Shown: positions 1-12,719, counted from the first letter of the stretch. The stretch is DNA of 35,188 bases from Funneliformis mosseae (GCA_910592005.1 CAJVPP010000350.1:1-35188), one strand, 5' to 3'. Notes: generated by a model from the sequence alone, not told the origin. Program-made: numbers and translations.

Positions 1-67
1 TATAAATGATTTTCTCAACTCAAAATAAATTTTTAAAGTTAAAAAATTGTAGTTTAATATTGATGGG

Positions 68-157
68 TTTTTGCCATTCGTCAAAACTTTTGCCATCTGT
101 CAAAACTTTTGCCAATCATCGAAACTTTTGCCACCTGTCGAAACTTTTGCAGTTTTG
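68..157. repeat. 19-bp tandem repeat with TTTTGCCA core
   Basis: About 4.5 copies of a 19-20 bp unit beginning TTTTGCCA and ending TCAAAAC or TCGAAAC lie head to tail (copies start near 68, 88, 107, 126 and 145). Related single TTTTGCC words continue to about 242. The short open frames across it are read-through of the repeat and not genes. The TTTTGCCA core recurs in the larger array at 30.4-30.9 kb. Confidence 0.85.
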
Positions 158-479
158 CCTTTAATAAAAAAATTTGGCAAAACGTTTCAATGGGTTTCGA
201 TTTTGATGCCTGTCGAAATCTCTGGATTTTGCCTGACAACCTTATTACATATGTAATAATTCTATTGCTAAAAAATAAATATCATTTATAAATAACTAAA
301 TAAATTTTAATGGGCAGTTATTAAATATTACATTGCATAATCAATATCATTAAGAAAGTTTTTAGACAACTTCAAACGTTAATAATAATTTTAAAATATT
401 TACGCTAAATCATATAAAAATAAATTATTAGAAAGCTAAAAATTCAAAGTTTTATTTATTATTATTTATGAAATTTCAA

Positions 480-1460
480 TACAGAATATGTTCCTTTTTT
501 TTTTAATTACAAGCCTACAACGCTCCTTTATTAATCCTACTAAATTCGCTAGAATACTTTCTAGAATTTTTTCTATTCCTTCTTCATAAATTATTCTAAT
601 TCATTTAAATTTTTTAATCACTGTTTTTTAACATTTCCCTTAACGATACTCTATAAATTTTTTATAGGATTTAAATTAGAACTATTAGAAGGCTAATCTA
701 TTACCATCAGGGCATTTTTTTCTAGAAATGCTTTAGCCACTTTACTTTTATACTTAGGATCATTATTATGTTGAAACTGCCAATGACTTGTAAGCTTTTT
801 TTTTAATTTCAGTAAAGTGTTTTTTTAAAATTTCAATATAAAACGAACTATCTATTATCCTTTAAAAATAAAAAAAACTTATCCTTTCTTTTACCTAAAA
901 CTCACTTTAAGCTAAAATTTTTTTTATCTTTCAGAATTCGTCATACCAGCTATTTGCCTTTATACCAATATTTTACCATATTTCTAAACAACTGAAAAGT
1001 CATTTTATCAGAAAATACTGTTCAGTTTCAATTATTATTGAGATATTTTTCTGTCTATTCTACACATTTTTGCATGTACTCTTTAGTAAGTATGAGTGTT
1101 ACCATTGCTCAATTTTTTTTATAATCAAGTTTGCTTAAATGATTCCAAACAGCTACATGAGAGACCTGGATTTCTTTTTTTAATAATTTGGTAGCTAACG
1201 CTTCTGATGATATTGCAAGGTTTTTTTTTACTTCTTAAACCAACATTTTAAAGCTTTCAGAGGAGATTTTTGAGAATGACTACTATACTTTCGGTAAGTT
1301 ACGCTTTCATTTTTTTTAGTTTAAAAATTGTTATAGTATATAATATACCTTGGGAGACCTGTTCGTTTTCTAATTTCCTTTGCATTTTGTATTCTTCTAT
1401 CCCATAATTGTTAAATAGCCTTTGCATATACGTCTTGACAAATATTCATATTTCGTTTAA
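480..1460 (-). pseudogene. Degenerate Tc1/mariner transposase
   Basis: Reading the minus strand from about 1460 down to 480 gives a broken Tc1-family DDE transposase. The HTH part is weak. The catalytic domain is clear: an FSDKMTFQLFRN block (first Asp) near 1020-980, a WQFQHNNDPKYKS block (second Asp) near 785-740, then a PSNSSNLNPIKNL block near 695-645. In active relatives the last block reads NPIENLW, so the third acidic residue is Lys here. Stops replace expected Trp twice (TAG). A frameshift near 600 moves the C-terminus (EEGIEKILESILANLVGLI) to another frame. No convincing terminal inverted repeats were found. The element is dead. Family assignment rests on motif order and spacing. Confidence 0.85.
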
Positions 1461-1707
1461 TTCTAAAAAAAATGCAGTAATAATTTCAAATATGCTACAA
1501 AGTAAAAAAAGATTGATTTGATAATCAATAAATATTATTTTTGTCACCAGAATTCTAACTTAAAACGGAAAATTTATGCAAATCTAATTTAGTTACGGGA
1601 AATTGTTTAAAGATTTTCTTAATGCACTGTATATTAAATAATTTGGTTAAATTAAAATAAGGTAAAAGGCAGCATAATATTTAATTTGACAATTATGTGA
1701 ATATCCA

Positions 1708-1890
1708 TTATGATTGCATTTTTAGAAAAAGATATTTATTATACAAGATGCCCATTCTGTGAAAATTATTTACAATTTTGTGAAAATAAGAAATAATATT
1801 TTAAATTACAGGATAAAAGAAGAGTTTGTATCAGAACATTCAAAATGTATTTATTGTTTGTTATCTTGTAAATTTGGCATTATACTCAAA
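1708..1890 (+). other. Possible coding remnant with CxxC pairs
   Basis: A short open stretch starts at an ATG near 1710 and contains TRCPFCENYLQFCENKK before a TAA. In another frame it is followed by SEHSKCIYCLLSCKFGI. Paired CPFC and CIYC motifs suggest a decayed zinc-binding module, perhaps the N-terminal part of the transposase remnant that follows the minisatellite. The link is speculative and the stretch is very short. Confidence 0.2.
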
Positions 1891-1959
1891 AAAAAAGTAT
1901 CAATCTGTAATGCAAGTTAAATTTTAATTAGTGTAATAATAAAAAAACTTTTTTTCTTT

Positions 1960-2520
1960 TTTTTTTGAAAATACAAATTTTTTTTTAAAAAAAAGTCAAC
2001 CTGTATTTTTCATTTTTAAAAAAAAATAAATCAATCTATAATTTTTATTTTTAAAAATAATAAATCTTTCGTTTTTAAAAAATAAGTCAACCTATCTCTT
2101 TAATTTTTTAAAAAAATAAGCCAACCTATCTTTTTTATTTTTTAAAAAAATAAGCCAATCCATTTCTTTCATTTTTAAAAAAATAAGCCAGCCTATTTCA
2201 TTTTTTTAAAAAAATAAGCCAAAACTTTCATTTTTAAATAAAAAATAAGCCAAACTGTTTCTTTAATTTTTAACAAAAAATTAACTGCCTTTTTTATTTT
2301 AAAATAAAAATCACATTGGATAACCTATATTTTCTTTTTTTCTTAAAATAATTAACAACCTACTTTTTCTTTTTCTTAAAATAAACCACTTCTTTTTCTT
2401 CTTAAAATTAATACACAAACTACTTTCATTTTTTTCTTTTATATAAAAGACAACCTGCATTTTCTTTTTTTCTTAAAATATTAATAATAATTGCCTTTCT
2501 TTTTTTAATCTGCCTCTTAA
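1960..2520. repeat. Degenerate AT-rich minisatellite
   Basis: Roughly a dozen diverged copies of a 40-50 bp unit with the pattern AAAAAATAAGCCAACCTAT followed by pyrimidine-rich sequence and a T-run. The conserved AAGYCAACCTAT word recurs near 2087, 2128, 2150 and 2185, with drifted forms to about 2510. Unit length varies with homopolymer length. No coding potential is seen. Confidence 0.75.
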
Positions 2521-2559
2521 AAAAAACAAAACACTTCAAATAATTTAAATAGATGATAA

Positions 2560-4306
2560 TAACAAATATAATTTGTCTGAATTAGGTTTAGATGATTACA
2601 AAAAGAATGAATTAGTTCTTGAAACTGTATATGACTTAGTATTATTTTTCAAATAATCTAACTGCATTTGTTGCTATACTTCAAATAATAAAGAAATTAT
2701 AAATTGTTATGAAAAAGTAGGATTTAAGCATTTTTTTGAATGACTCATTCAATTAAAAACTTTAGATAAACATGAACTTGAACTTCATATAAAATCTCAA
2801 TTAATGACTTTTAAAATTAGTAATGAAAAAAATAATAAAATAACTTAAAAACATAGTTATAGATATAATTATAATATATCTTTACCTTTTTGTAAAATAG
2901 TCTATATAAAAATGTGTGGTATTAGTGATTATAAACTTTCTATGTTGCAAAACAATTTATATGCAAATGGATTAACAAAAAGAATATATAGCAACACTGA
3001 TTATACATCTAAATGTGAAATACGAATTTATCTTGAACCAAGTATTACATTTCCAATAAACTAATTTTTAATACAATATAGAAATATTTATGAATTGCTA
3101 TCTCCTATGAGACATCGAAATGATTCTGATGTATTTATTTATCTTTCAACTAGAAAAACATATATGTCAATTTATGAAGAATTTAAAGAACATTTTTATA
3201 TAGAATATAATGAGTCAGATAAAGTTATATTATACAGTACATTTAAAAAAATTTAGTAAGAAACAATACCAAATTTAAAATTTCAATCTCATGCAAGTGA
3301 TTTATGTAAAATATGTGAAAGTTTTAAAGCTTAAATACAAATTACAAAAAATAATGTTAAGGAATTTGAAAATATTAAAATTCAATTTGAAGAACATAAA
3401 TTAACAGCAAAACAAGAAAGACAAAATTATAATAATATAATTAATAAAGCTAAATAAGATTCTACTATTACAAATATATATTATGATTGGGTGTAATATT
3501 TATCTATGCCATATATACCTCAACAAGTTAGTTCACTTTATTTCAAATCTCCTTTTATAGTACATTTATTTGGTATTTGTAAAACTGATAAAGGATAAAA
3601 TCATCAATTAAATTTTATTATTGAAGAAAATGAACTTTCAGAAGGTATATTGAAAGGAACTAATACAATACTAAATATGATATATAAATTTCTTTAAAAA
3701 ATTAGACATTTAGAAAAAGAATATTTATATATTAATTGTGATAATTGTATAGGACAAAATAAGAATAATTTATCTCTTTAATTTTGGTCTTGGTTAGTAA
3801 TGTTAGGTTGATATAAAGAAATTACAATAAATTTTATGATACCTGGTCATACTAAATTTATATGTGATGCTTTTTTCAGTCATATTAAAAAAAAATATAG
3901 AAACTAAATAATTAATATTATTGATGATATTAAATTAGTTATAAATAATTCATCAACAGAAATTAAAGCAATTTTATATAATAATGTATAGGTTGGACTT
4001 GGTATGACTTTAATTTATTTTTTAAAAATCATTTTATAAAACTTCCTAATTTAAAAACATATTATTATTTTAGTTTTAGTAGTTTACCAAATGATATTAG
4101 TAAAGTTTATGTATCAAAAAAATTAAATGATAGAGAAAATTATTAGATAGTGATAATTTTAATAAATACAAGCAACTTAGCATAATTCCTACTGCATCAA
4201 TAACAAAGAAAAGGTAAGAATACTGTATTCTAAAATTCGTCAATATATAAATGAATCATACAAAAATATATATTGTGCAAAACCTGCAAATTATAATAAA
4301 AAATAA
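2560..4306 (+). pseudogene. Decayed transposase-like gene (GQNKN motif)
   Basis: One continuous frame runs from about 2563 to about 3985 interrupted by 14 stops (11 TAA, 1 TAG, 2 TGA). After one frameshift near 3985 it continues to a stop near 4305. Recognisable blocks in order are a cysteine pair in SDLCKICESFKA (near 3300), YFKSPFIVHLFGICKTDKG (near 3540), the acidic block INCDNCIGQNKNN (near 3735), MIPGHTKFICDAFFSHIKK (near 3835), WTWYDFNLFFKNHFIKLPNL (near 3995) and a tail resembling KIRQYINESYKNIYCAKP. This layout matches a large family of integrase-like transposase proteins common in fungi and cnidarians (I think the DUF7869-like group; name not certain). Most stops sit where CAA would be expected, consistent with C-to-T mutation and not random decay. 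Confidence 0.75.
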
Positions 4307-6395
4307 GATTATTAGATTATTAATGATAATTATATTGATCATTTTCAATTTAAAATGTTAATCATGTTGATCATTTTCTAAATCTATTTTTAGATTTATT
4401 ATAAAAAAAATTAAAATGCAGATCACTTATTCTTAATATTAAGTTAATATATAATAAATTTTAACTGATTAAAGTTTATTATAATAAAGTAAAAATCTTA
4501 ATTTTGTTTGAAAAGTTTCAGAACTCTATTTTCTTAGATCATAACCATATATTTATAATAATTTTATAAAAATCAATTAGTCTTTCTCTCTCTTTCTCTT
4601 TAGAAAGAAATTTATAGTAAATAAGTAGATAAATTTGCTACAATTTAAGGGATAAATAAAAATATTTTTATTTAAATAAAATATACAAATATTAAAATAA
4701 TAGATTTTATAAATAAATAAATATATTATTATTGATCTTTATTTATTAAATATAAATTTATTTATAAATAATAAAAGTATATTAATTTTAATAAAATAAA
4801 TAAATTATTATTTACAATTATTTATAAATTAAGTAAATAAAAAATTTTATCTGAATTTAAATTATTTAAATTATTCTAATTTAAATAAAAAATAATTTAT
4901 TTTAATTATAATTTATAAAAAATTTTGTATTTATTTTATATTACTATTATATTTTTATATAATCACTCTTTATATAAGTATAACCTCTATATGTTTACAA
5001 TTTTCTTACATTAAAATCTTTAATTAAAAAATTATCTCTATATAGTCATAATAAAATTATAATTATTATTATACTAATATTTGCTTTCAAGTTCTTTTTT
5101 AATAAATTAATAAAACCTTTATATAATTATATTATATGATATTATTTATTTTTATAATCTTAAAAAATTTATCAAATTTTTTATTTTTTGAAGTATTATA
5201 TTATTAATTCTTTATTTTAAAAAATTTTTAAAATAAATTTTATAGTAAAGGAATTTATTTTTTTTTATTTTTTTATTATTAAATTTCAAAAATAATTTTT
5301 AAATTAAATATTTTTAGTATTAGAATTAGATCTTATCTAATTTTTAATAATAGATTATTAGACTTTAGATATAATAAAAATGTATAATTCAATTCTAATT
5401 TGACTATGATTATATAATTTTAATCAAATTATAATTATATATATTATAATTCTGATCAAATTTATAATACTAACTTAACTTAAAATTTGAATGATAATAA
5501 AATCATTATTCTTAAATGAATGATAATAAAATCACTTTAATTATATGATAATAAAATTGTTTAATTAAAATTATTATACAAAATATCTAGATACTTATAT
5601 TAAGAGTTTAGAAGAATTTAATTATTTGCCAAATTTTATATAAGTAGTAATTAGTAATTTAATAAAATTCTGATAAATATTAATAAAAATGATTTATATA
5701 ATATACATTTTATTAATTATTATAATTATGAATATATTATTAAAATTATATATAAATTTATAGTTATTAAACAAAGTTTATAGTCTCATAGTTTAATTTT
5801 AATAGAATTGAAATAGACTAAACTATTAGTATAATAGTTTAATAGTCTAAAAATCCATTAGTTCAAAAGATCAATATTAAATATTTTTATTAAATTTATT
5901 TATTTTATATTATTCTTTATATTATATTATAAACTTGTTTTTATAGTTAATAATCAATATCACTTAATATAATAAATTTAATATTTAGGTCATTTAAGCT
6001 TTTATTATAAAAAATTTATATTATTAATGTGTAATTTTTTAGATTGTAACTATTAGACGTAATGTTAGAAAATTAACTCTTTTATAGCTTATATAGTAAA
6101 ATTTATAGTTTATAAGTTAAATAAAGTTTTATTATATACTGAAAAATATATTTAAACTTTTGATAAATATATAATTTATTTGCTATATACTGTTAAATAT
6201 ATTTAATATATTGTTAAGTATTTTTTTTTCTTTACATGTGATAGCTTTGCATAATCTTTATTTAGAAGTAAAGCAAAATTTTACAAAATTACAAATTACA
6301 AGATAGAGAGTACAAAAATTTCTATTTAGTAAAAAACTAAATCAAAATCAACCTTGCACTGTTTTAGACTAACCTACCTAAATATACTTAGAATA
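4307..6395. other. Very AT-rich spacer without genes
   Basis: About 2 kb composed almost wholly of A and T with stops in all frames. Short local repeats occur, such as AATGATAATAAAATCA repeated near 5490-5560 and an ATATACTG..AAATATATTTAA word near 6135 and 6185. A CTCTCTCTTTCTCTTT stretch lies near 4583. Nothing here resembles a gene or an RNA. Confidence 0.7.
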
Positions 6396-6399
6396 GGTT

Positions 6400-9345
6400 T
6401 AATCATCCAGTACAAGAGGTGTGGTTGCTACTGATCTAAAAATTTAACCAGTTCGTATCAAATCTAAAGGAAGAAATAAAGTATGGGAGAATACTAAATT
6501 TATGTGATGATGAAGGGAAGCCTGTTTTGGTGAAATGTAATTTTCAATCATTGAGTGAGATGTTATTGAAGTTTTTAAAAGATTTGATGTCATTGCAATG
6601 ATCAAGCCAGATGGATTTTATTTGTGAGAATATATAATGGTAAGTAGAAGATAGAAGACTATTTGTTAAGTGAATGTTATTAATAAGGTGATGTGTTTTG
6701 TTAAATAGGAGAAGGGGTACAATTCCTTTGATCAAGTCAATAAAGTTAAGAAAGTCAGGTTGATTATTTAGAGACCAGATGGTTAAATCTAAAATATCCA
6801 TAAAATCTTGAGTGTCTGAAGCCAATGTAATTAGATATTGTATGAAAAAATTTTTGGTTGAGGATATAATGTCAATGAATTAGTGTGCAATTTTAGCACA
6901 AGTCCAAACGTGATTAAAAGTTTCATAAGTACACAAGCATCTAGGACAATTCCATGATTGGTTATACAGATTCGGGTATCTTATTTTGAGGATTTCTAAT
7001 GTAGAAAGCAATTCAAACATAAGTTTAATTTTAAATTTGTGAATGGAAAAGGCTTTGAAGGATGTATAGGAGTTGTTTTCATTATCATTGAGAATGAAAA
7101 AGGTTCAAATCCAATCAACATCCATTGTATTGTATTTCTTGAAGTATGAAAGTAGTTGTATATTATGAAAATCGATTGATCTGAAAAGGTCTTTCACAAA
7201 CAATCTAGGTAGAATAAGTACAATATTCTCATTAAAATAGAAATTATAATGATATCCTAGAAATTTGTTATTTGGTATGATTGGAAGACTATCAGCTTTT
7301 GCTAATGCATCAACTACATTATTATAATGATCATTTGAGTGTGCTTTAACTTTGTGGAGTTCAATAAAGATAGATTTTTCTCTGATTAACTTTATGATAA
7401 GAAACCAAATTGGGTAGAAGGAGATTTTAAAAATGGGGTTAAAAGTAGAAGAGAAGGTGTAGAAATAGTCTATTTTATCAAAAGATGAAATGATATTTTG
7501 TGAATTTGTGAAAATATTGACTGCAGCATTTATAGGAGCTACATATATAGCAGATAGTATCGCTACTAGTTCTGCTAGAGAAGATGAGGTTAAGGAAAAA
7601 TAAGTGTAGCATTAAAAGAAAGTAGAGGTGCTGAAGGATTAGTTTGCAATCAGGCCACGCTTATACAGATTGAAGAAGTATCTAAGTTGATAAGGAAACC
7701 ATCAGTATAAAATGAGAGGTTAGTTAATTGTATGAAGTGACTTTTGAAATTATCTAAATTATTAAGGATTTCTATATTAAATAATTGATCAGCTGTGAAA
7801 GATGGAGGGGACAAAGTAAGGAGAACAATAAATGTACTATTATTCATTATAACTATGTAAAGCAATTTCATAAAGCATATAAGGGAACAAAGAACAGATA
7901 TGGCTAACAGTTGGAAGAAGAGGAGCTTTGATATCAGTATACAAGTGTAAAGGAAGAATCACAAAGCAAACTTTATGTTTATTTCTCATATTAAAAGAAA
8001 TAAAGAAAGAATCATTGTTGAGAGAATATTTAGTGTATGGTAATAATAATGTTTTGAAATTTGTCTGACAATGCATTAAAATGTTGTAAGTGAACTATAT
8101 CATTTTTGATTCTGAGTACCTTGCTGATTATAGCAGAATGGGAGTTTAAATGCTAATCTATAGCAAAGTATGTAGTACTTTTAATATGAGTCAGAGAAAT
8201 TGAGTATATATTATTAGTATGTGAATGATGATAATTTGAGAAAATAATTTTTGTGTTAGGTGATAATATGAGTAATAATTGTAATTTGAGAAACCAAGTA
8301 GGGGCCTTAGGAATTGCCAGACGAGCTGCTGAAAATTTGAGGTCAGGTAATATGAAGAGTGCTGCACTATCTGATATTGTAATTAGTCAAGAAACATAAG
8401 TTTTTTGCTTCTATAGACTAGAGTAAAGGTACAATAATCTGTTTTGTTAAAAATTTCATATAGGGAAAATATCCTCCTTTTATACAATTATCATCAGTAT
8501 TACTATTAGAAATGGTAATATTGAGTGATTTTAGGGCAGAGAGTAAAGCAGACCACCAGTCTTTAAATTTGAAAAAATCATCATACGGCCAGAATGCTAA
8601 AGGTGATTTAATAAGCTATTCATTATTTTAGAGCAATCTAGAGCGAATCAGAGATGTAGTGCCTAATAGATCTTTGTCATTGATAGATTTAATGAAGTTA
8701 GAAATTTTTGCTTGAAGTTGCGCTGAATATAGGTGTGTAATGTTATAAAATAGTGATGAATAAATAATGGCTGCTGGAGTACTTTTGGATAAATAAAGGT
8801 TTGATTTAAAAATTTTTTGATACGATCCTATCATCTGATCACAGAATTTTTAGTTAAGAAATGTTAATTGGATGCGATACAAAATTCTTGGCAATAGGAC
8901 TGAGTTGAAGACTACTTTAAGTTGTTTATCTGTGAGGAATTTCTTTTTGATTGTTAAGGTAACATTATAAATTTCATTTTTTATTTGTTGTCTTATAAAC
9001 TGGCAGTTTAGAAGGAAAGAGATCTTAATATCTAGATAATGAGTGGATGATTTGAGATCCATTAGTTTAATCCATTCTTTATTATACATTAGTCTAAAGT
9101 ATATAGATGATGCAATCAGTACTGAAGAAAGTAATACAGATTTATCCCAGTTAACTAGAATACTATTGAGTTAGTAAAAATCATTAGCTATTGTTAAGAA
9201 CAATTCAAGATCATCCTTAGATTTACTGATCCACAGGATATCATTTATATAGGTAAGTGTGAAGACTTGTGTTGAAACTGTAGTTGATGGGTATCACTGA
9301 TATGTAGGTATCATTCAGCTGATAGATTATAATCAAGGTCAGTAT
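6400..9345 (-). pseudogene. 5'-truncated LINE remnant (RT, RNase H, CCHC-like tail)
   Basis: The minus strand carries a non-LTR retrotransposon. From high to low coordinates: the end of a reverse transcriptase palm with TQVFTLTYINDILWIS (near 9265-9215; the YxDD box reads YIND), an RT thumb region (9090-8630), an RNase H domain beginning FYTDGFLINLDTSS (near 7705), then SSLAELVAILSAIY (near 7585), IFTNSQN (near 7515) and HKVKAHSNDHYNNVVDALAK (near 7355), and a C-terminal module ending SWNCPRCLCTYETFNHVWTC (near 6950-6895), a Cys/His zinc-finger-like motif. There is no endonuclease or RT finger domain: similarity stops near 9345, as in ordinary 5' truncation. Several stops replace Trp or Gln, and at least one frameshift lies between the RNase H and tail frames. 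The tail resembles Rhizophagus LINEs as I remember them. Confidence 0.85.
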
Positions 9346-9370
9346 TTTGTAATAATTATAATATAATAAA

Positions 9371-9644
9371 AAATCTTTTTGATTAAAATTCTAATTTATA
9401 TTTAAAAACAGAAAATCAAAATAATAATTTACTTATTATATTATAATTATATATTATATTATTTATAAAATTAGATTAATTTAAATATAATAAATGAAAC
9501 TTATAATTGAAATAATTCAATAAGAAATCTTTTAATCAAAATTCTTTTTTGTATTAAAAACAAAAAGTCAAAATAATAATTTAAGCATTATATTATAATT
9601 GTGTATTATATTATTTATATCATTAGATTAATTTAAATATTATA
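9371..9644. repeat. Tandem duplication, period about 154 bp
   Basis: The block AAATCTTTTTGATTAAAATT..AAAATAATAATTTA..TTATATTATTTATA..TTAGATTAATTTAAATAT starting at 9371 recurs starting at 9525, with several substitutions. The two copies span about 120 bp each. No coding sequence is evident. Confidence 0.7.
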
Positions 9645-10170
9645 TATAAAAATTAATAAATATTATATATCAGATAATTGAAATAGATTAATAATAACAA
9701 ATCATTACTTCAGTATTAATATAAATTATTATAAACTATGAAATAAGAACTATTGTACATCTAAAACATTAATTTATATTACTTTAATAAATAAATTTAA
9801 TACAGTATTTGATTTTATATAATTCTAATTTGTTAACACAGTATTATATAAAGAAAAATTGATTAAAAGATACATATTTATATTATACCTGATCTTAAAT
9901 TTTGATTAGTCAATTTGTAATAAACAGATAGACATTACGTAGTTTTGACTGTAACAGAAGTATTTTTTGCTATACTTCAGATAAAAATATTTAATATAAT
10001 TTAGTAAAAATTAATAAGCAATTTTAATACAAGTTTAACAAAAATTTATTACAAATTAGTCAAAATTATAAAAATAATGTGAATTATTAATATAATTTTA
10101 ATAAAATTTCAATATCAATATAAGAGGTGTTAATTAATCTATATAATATTATTATATCACTATTTTATTA

Positions 10171-10333
10171 TATGGGACCTTTGCAATAGAAAGGGGGGAA
10201 ACTGCCGGAAAAAATCAATTTTACTTTTATATGCCAAATATGATTTTTAAGTCAAAATATGTTCAGATTTAGCATTAACTCAATTTTTATTTTTTCCAGT
10301 CATTTCTCCCTTTTCTATTGCAAAAATCCCATA
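10171..10333. mobile_element. MITE with about 45-bp terminal inverted repeats
   Basis: The left end TATGGGACCTTTGCAATAGA (10171) and its continuation to about 10215 match the reverse complement of the right end (about 10285-10333, ending TCCCATA) with few mismatches. The core is about 70 bp and non-coding. Ends start TGGG and stop CCCA inside TA dinucleotides, the target-site pattern of Tc1/mariner elements. A GC-richer patch of G and C runs makes it stand out from the surrounding AT DNA. It is non-autonomous and would need a transposase in trans. Confidence 0.8.
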
Positions 10334-12700
10334 TTATTACATAAAAAATTAAATTATTTATATAAAAGATTTTATTAAGATTTTTTACTTTATATTTAAT
10401 AATAGAACTATTAAAATAATTAATAATAATTTTTATAATATATAAATAAATAAAATTAAAATAAAAAAAAATTTAAAATTATCCTAAATAATATAATTTA
10501 ATTTTAACTTATCAATATATATAATAATATAACTTGTATAATAAAGTACTTATTAAAATATATTTTAATTTATTTTACAAAGATTTAGTACAACTTTTGA
10601 AAAAAATTTTTAAAAAATCTGAATTTTATTTTTTAGTATTATAATAAATAATTTAATTTAATTTTAATAAATATTTTTGATTGTATAAAATTAAATTAAA
10701 AATAATTAATAAATACATTTCTTTTTATTATATTTTATTAACTTTTAAAATTTTATTCTTTTTACATTCTTACCTTTTTATATATTTTATATACTTAAGT
10801 TTAAAAAAATTATATTCTGTAATAAATGATGATATAAAATAACAAATATGTATGTATATTATAAAATCTAAAAAATAAAAGTAAAGCATAATAATAAATT
10901 GGTAATATATTTTAATAAATATAATGAAAACTTAAATGTTGATAAGTTAATAATTTTTAAGATTATTAAAATAAGATAAATAATTAGTATTTTTTCATTA
11001 TCAAATAATACAAAAATTTTTTATCATTAAAAAGTTAAACATTCACAAATTAGGATTATGAATAAAAAATATAAATGCTTATAATCTAAAAATAATAATT
11101 AAAAAAGGATCTTTTTTGTATAATGATTTAATATTCCTCATGAAAATATATTTTTTTCAAATTATTAGTTATAAAAATTCAAAAGGCATAATAATATTTG
11201 TAAATATTATTTATAGTAAAGTAAATAATGTATCTTTAAAAACTTTTTTTATCTGCTTTTACTTTAGGTATAAAATAAGTAAGTAAATAAAAAAATAATT
11301 TTATTATTTATTATTTTTTATAAAAAAAAAAATAATTAAATTTTTTTTAGAATAAATTTTATATTATTATTCTTTTGATTATAAATATTACTAATACAAA
11401 AAATTTAAACTACCTATAATTGATTTTTTAAAAAATCTTAAATATTTTTATCAGATTAATTATAATATAAGTATATATTTTATTTGTATCTAATTGCATA
11501 ATTATATGAAAACATAATTGTATTAAATTTCTTAATAATTAATTTAATATAAAAAATTTACTTATTTATTTATTAAATTAAATTTAATTCAAAATATATA
11601 TTTATTAAAATCTATTTTAATATTTATAAAATATTAAATTTAAAATTTGATTTAACTTTAAATTTAAAAAAAAACTTTATTAAATTTAAGTAAAATATTT
11701 ATTATAAATAAATAATTATTAAAAATATGTTAATTCAAAAATTATTATATATTATTACATAAGAGAAGATATTGATCATAATGATCTAAAAGATGATAAT
11801 GATTAGTAAAAAATTATTTATGTCTTGTATGTTTTGTATGTTATCTATACCATTTATTTTTTTCTATTTAATATATTATTTCTATTTATTTTATTATATT
11901 TATATTATTTATTTATTATATTATATTTATTTTATTATATTTATATTATTTATTTATTATATTATATTTATTTTATTTATTATATTTATTTTTTTTTATT
12001 ATATTAATAACTTTATGTATTTCATTTTTTATAAATAAAAAAGTTTTCTTTTATCTTAGTAGTATATTTTAGAAATAGTTTTATTAGATACTTTACTTTA
12101 ATTTTCCTAATATATTTATATAATACAGAATACTGACTAAAGCAATACTCATTATTATTGTTATTAAAAATTTGTTTATTGATCAATACTACTTTTAATT
12201 TAATTATAAAAATCAAACCTTTTACTTACTATTTGAAATCATCGCATTACTTATCACTTATAAGCATTTTAAAGAACTGATTGTAATAATATCTTTAATT
12301 TAAATTAATATTAATTTAAATATAAATTATAATTTAAAAATTTATTAAAAATATAAAAAAAAAAATTAATTTTACTTTATATATTAAATATAACTTTTTT
12401 AGTTAAAATAAATTTAGATTTGAATATTACTTTAAAATCAAATTTTGGTTTATTTTTATTATAAATATTTATATCTGTTATTAAAAATAATGATTAAAAA
12501 TATTTTATTTATAAAAAGCTAAACTTTATTATATTTATTAATTTTATATTATTAAAAAAACTTTATGAATTTTAACATTTATTAAAAAGCATACATTTTT
12601 AAGTTTATTTTGAAAATATTATCTATCTATAATTAATTAAAAAGTAAATCCAAAATAGGTTTAGATAAGCAATCTTATCAAAAAGTTTATTATATAGATT
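10334..12700. other. Very AT-rich spacer without genes
   Basis: Nearly pure A/T sequence. At 11870-12010 a microsatellite-like run of TTATATTATTTATTTATTA units (about two copies of a 40-50 bp unit) creates open frames coding only Phe/Ile/Tyr/Leu; these are composition artefacts. No gene, RNA or complete element is visible. Confidence 0.7.
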
Positions 12701-12719
12701 TTTGATGATATTTTATAAT

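Noticed and set aside
2563..4306. Alternative genetic code (TAA/TAG as Gln, TGA as Trp) explaining the interrupted frame
   Set aside because: The SRPR and 26.6-kb genes follow the standard code with TAA stops, CAA is also common in the same frame, a frameshift follows at 3985, and neighbouring elements have lost catalytic residues. Mutated pseudogene fits better.
11793..12216. Open frames rich in Phe/Ile/Tyr that could be mistaken for membrane proteins
   Set aside because: They come from a TTATATTATTTATT microsatellite with open frames in several registers and on both strands. No sequence variety, promoter or homology supports a gene.
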